From TWA4 sp051879215 (GTDB taxonomy: Bacteria; Bacillota; Clostridia; Lachnospirales; Lachnospiraceae): a stretch of DNA of 33,535 nt. A program made the translations under genes and the position numbers. Below the pieces are notes generated by a model. That model did not search any database. It was not told the origin of the DNA and saw only the letters and a list, made by a program, of their open reading frames with translations. The stretch lies in NCBI GenBank assembly GCA_051879215.1, contig JBJELP010000206.1, positions 1-33,535 of the forward strand. Direction: 5' to 3'. Each line of letters begins with the position of its first letter. Position 1 is the first letter of the stretch. This document shows positions 32,112 to 33,535 of the stretch, piece by piece.

Positions 32112-32175
32112 TAGTACATCGAATAATAAAAATCAGGCAAGTGAGATGACTGGTTAATTATTATTCGATGTACTA
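32112..32175. repeat. Perfect 18-base inverted repeat between sdaAB and sdaAA
   Basis: TAGTACATCGAATAATAA (32112-32129) and TTATTATTCGATGTACTA (32158-32175) are exact reverse complements with a 28-base spacer. In the mRNA sense the sdaAB stop codon UAG (32175-32173) is the first three bases of the left arm. The spacer can extend the stem imperfectly (CAGTCA/TGCCTG). No T-run follows the right arm, so a classic terminator is unlikely. It could be a miniature repeat element or an RNA hairpin setting the ratio of the subunits. Confidence 0.75.
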
Positions 32176-32841
32176 GGGCTGCACGATCATAACATCTGAT
32201 ACGAAACTGTTTTCCCGGATTTTTTCTGTAATATTTAAAGGCAGATGATCATCCGATTCTACAATTGTATAAGCAGTATGTCCTTTTGCTTCACGGAAAA
32301 GTCTCATAAACGCAATATTCACGTTGCTGTCGCTGAGACATTTTGTAATATGGGCAGCCACACCCGGTTTGTCCCAATGTATTACAATGACCGCACTGTA
32401 TTCTCCTGTGAAATCCACTTCCACCTGATTAATTTGCACAATACGTACCTTTCCGCCGCCCAGGGATTCTCCCCTTACCGACATTTCCCGGCCTTCAGAA
32501 CTGATCATACGGATATCCACTGTATTGGGATAAATATCCGTATCTTTCTCATCAATCTGGAAAGAAAACTCCAATCCCCGTTCCTGTGCAATGCGGAAAG
32601 AATCGCAGATCCTGGTGTCATCCGTTGAAAATCCCATAATTCCGCCCAGCAGAGCACGATCCGTTCCATGTCCCTGATAGGTTCTGGCAAAAGAACCGTA
32701 AAGAATAAATTCCACCTTCTTTACATTTCCCCCGATCATTTTCTGCGCCAGAAATGCGATCTGTGCGGTGCCCGCAGTATGTGAGCTGGAAGGACCGATC
32801 ATAACGGGCCCCAGAACATCGAATACACTGATAAATGACAT
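32173..32841 (-). CDS. sdaAB: L-serine dehydratase, iron-sulfur-dependent, beta subunit
   Basis: 222 residues. The N-terminal part has the serine dehydratase beta signature VLGPVMIGPSSSHTAGT (9-25). The C-terminal part (about 147-222) is an ACT domain (YSAVIVIHWDKPGVAAHITKCLSDSNVNIA), which in this family can bind serine as a regulator. It pairs with SdaAA. AGGAGG lies 6 bases before the ATG, and a promoter lies at 32875-32903. The stop codon lies in the arm of the long inverted repeat. Confidence 0.95.
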   Translation of the reverse strand: MSFISVFDVLGPVMIGPSSSHTAGTAQIAFLAQKMIGGNVKKVEFILYGSFARTYQGHGTDRALLGGIMGFSTDDTRICDSFRIAQERGLEFSFQIDEKDTDIYPNTVDIRMISSEGREMSVRGESLGGGKVRIVQINQVEVDFTGEYSAVIVIHWDKPGVAAHITKCLSDSNVNIAFMRLFREAKGHTAYTIVESDDHLPLNITEKIRENSFVSDVMIVQP

Positions 32842-32874
32842 ATTAAGCCTCCTGATGTCTTGGTATGTGGTGCC

Positions 32875-32903
32875 ATTATATCATGGCGAAATCCAGAAAG
32901 CAA
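32875..32903 (-). promoter_or_regulatory. Promoter of sdaAB-sdaAA
   Basis: On the minus strand TTGCTT (complement of 32898-32903), 17-base spacer, TATAAT (complement of 32875-32880) with TGA before the -10, an extended form. It separates the serine dehydratase genes from the gene at the right edge. Confidence 0.75.
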
Positions 32904-32914
32904 ATTCATGAATT

Positions 32915-33535
32915 CTACACTATTTCTGCCCCATCTGCATTCAACAGAAGTTCTTCCAGTTGTGCATAAATCTCAATTTCCGGTTTAATTTCCAGTGTCA
33001 GAACCATATGTCTGTTGTGAGATCTGGCAAATCGAATCAGTTCACTCAAATAAGCTGCTACTGCCCTCATATTCAATACAAAATGAATTCCTTCAATGAT
33101 CAGATCCGGATAATCTGCATTATAAAATGACCTCTGAAAACGTTTCATAGCCTCATCGCCGTGTAATATAGCTTCAATTACCATACTCGCATATATTTCT
33201 GCTGTGAAAAAAGTACTTGTTTTATATCGATTTGCTACAGCATGTGAAAGTGCATAAAGTTTCCTTTTTACACTGGTTTCTGTACTTTTTGTGTACAGAA
33301 TAAAAGCACCGCCGGATTCCTGGCACATAAAATCATTAAGCTTCTCAACAGCAATTTTATTTTCATCTCCAAAATGATAGTTTTCAAAGGTATATTCAGA
33401 GACTATAAAAGGCAGATACGGAAGTTCAATTCTATCTCTGAAATTACTCATGCAGAGATCCTTTATATATTCCGCCTGCATGTTCTCATGTACTTTTTTA
33501 TGTGATTTGCCGAAGTCTTCATCTTCTATTCTTCG
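32915..33535 (-). CDS. DnaA ATPase-domain-like protein with degraded nucleotide site (5' end outside window)
   Basis: 206 codons are open to the window edge; the Met at 33481 is not clearly the start because the frame continues upstream. Numbering from that Met, YTFENYHFGDENKIAV (30-45) matches the start of DnaA domain III (YTFdnFvvGssNrlA). The next segments follow DnaA in order and length, but the P-loop GxxGxGKT is replaced by TKSTETSV (64-71) and Walker B LLIDDIQF by LIIEGIHF (127-134). LTLEIKP (161-167) is at the place of LTSDRPP. It ends there, without lid or DNA-binding domain IV, like an Hda-type protein. ATP binding is unlikely. The role is unknown; the match is by eye. Confidence 0.65.
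   Translation of the reverse strand, partial: RRIEDEDFGKSHKKVHENMQAEYIKDLCMSNFRDRIELPYLPFIVSEYTFENYHFGDENKIAVEKLNDFMCQESGGAFILYTKSTETSVKRKLYALSHAVANRYKTSTFFTAEIYASMVIEAILHGDEAMKRFQRSFYNADYPDLIIEGIHFVLNMRAVAAYLSELIRFARSHNRHMVLTLEIKPEIEIYAQLEELLLNADGAEIV

Overview
The window looks like a chromosomal segment from a Gram-positive anaerobe of the class Clostridia, most likely a Lachnospiraceae-type gut bacterium. The reasons are a FabK (not FabI) fatty-acid cluster, a DUF1836 protein, the order tig-clpP-clpX-lon, a cdaA-ybbR pair, a two-subunit iron-sulfur L-serine dehydratase, and strong AGGAGG ribosome binding sites with sigma-A promoters that often carry an extended -10. No species can be named from the sequence alone. 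I found no rRNA, tRNA, transposase, prophage gene or CRISPR array.

Layout. 1-4112 (minus) is a type II fatty-acid synthesis operon, fabH-acpP-fabK-fabD-fabG-fabF, whose last gene runs off the left edge. Divergent from fabH, with back-to-back promoters, lie a DUF1836 putative DNA-binding protein and then plsC (acyltransferase), so lipid genes cover the first 6 kb. 5834-6296 has no convincing gene but is dense in inverted repeats and terminators. 6297-12058 (minus) is the protein quality-control cluster tig-clpP-clpX-lon. 12255-17252 (minus) is a cyclic-di-AMP locus: two uncharacterised membrane proteins, cdaA, ybbR, and an unusual PTS enzyme I homologue that lacks the HPr-binding domain. 17562-18497 (plus) is a D-2-hydroxyacid dehydrogenase.

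18713-27553 (minus) carries cysK and then, reading upstream, fdhD, an ATP-grasp ligase, a rhodanese-TtcA fusion, a membrane-anchored clostripain-type protease and an OLD-family ATPase/Toprim protein with a cysteine cluster. Several of these handle sulfur (cysteine synthase, FdhD sulfurtransferase, rhodanese, tRNA thiolase). 27777-30112 (plus) adds a TauE/SafE-type anion exporter and a fused C_GCAxxG_C_C / siroheme sulfite-reductase-like / 2x[4Fe-4S] protein, which extends the sulfur theme. 30113-30541 is a non-coding stretch with direct repeats. It is followed by a small metallophosphoesterase, the sdaAB-sdaAA serine dehydratase operon with a large perfect inverted repeat at the sdaAB stop codon, and, at the right edge, a protein that looks like a DnaA ATPase domain with both nucleotide-binding motifs degraded.

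The observations most worth following up are the DnaA-like pseudo-ATPase, the truncated enzyme I in the cdaA locus, the fused sulfite-reductase-like protein beside an exporter, the DUF1836/fab divergent regulation, and several intergenic foldback elements, one of which is a two-hairpin module present twice in convergent intergenic regions.
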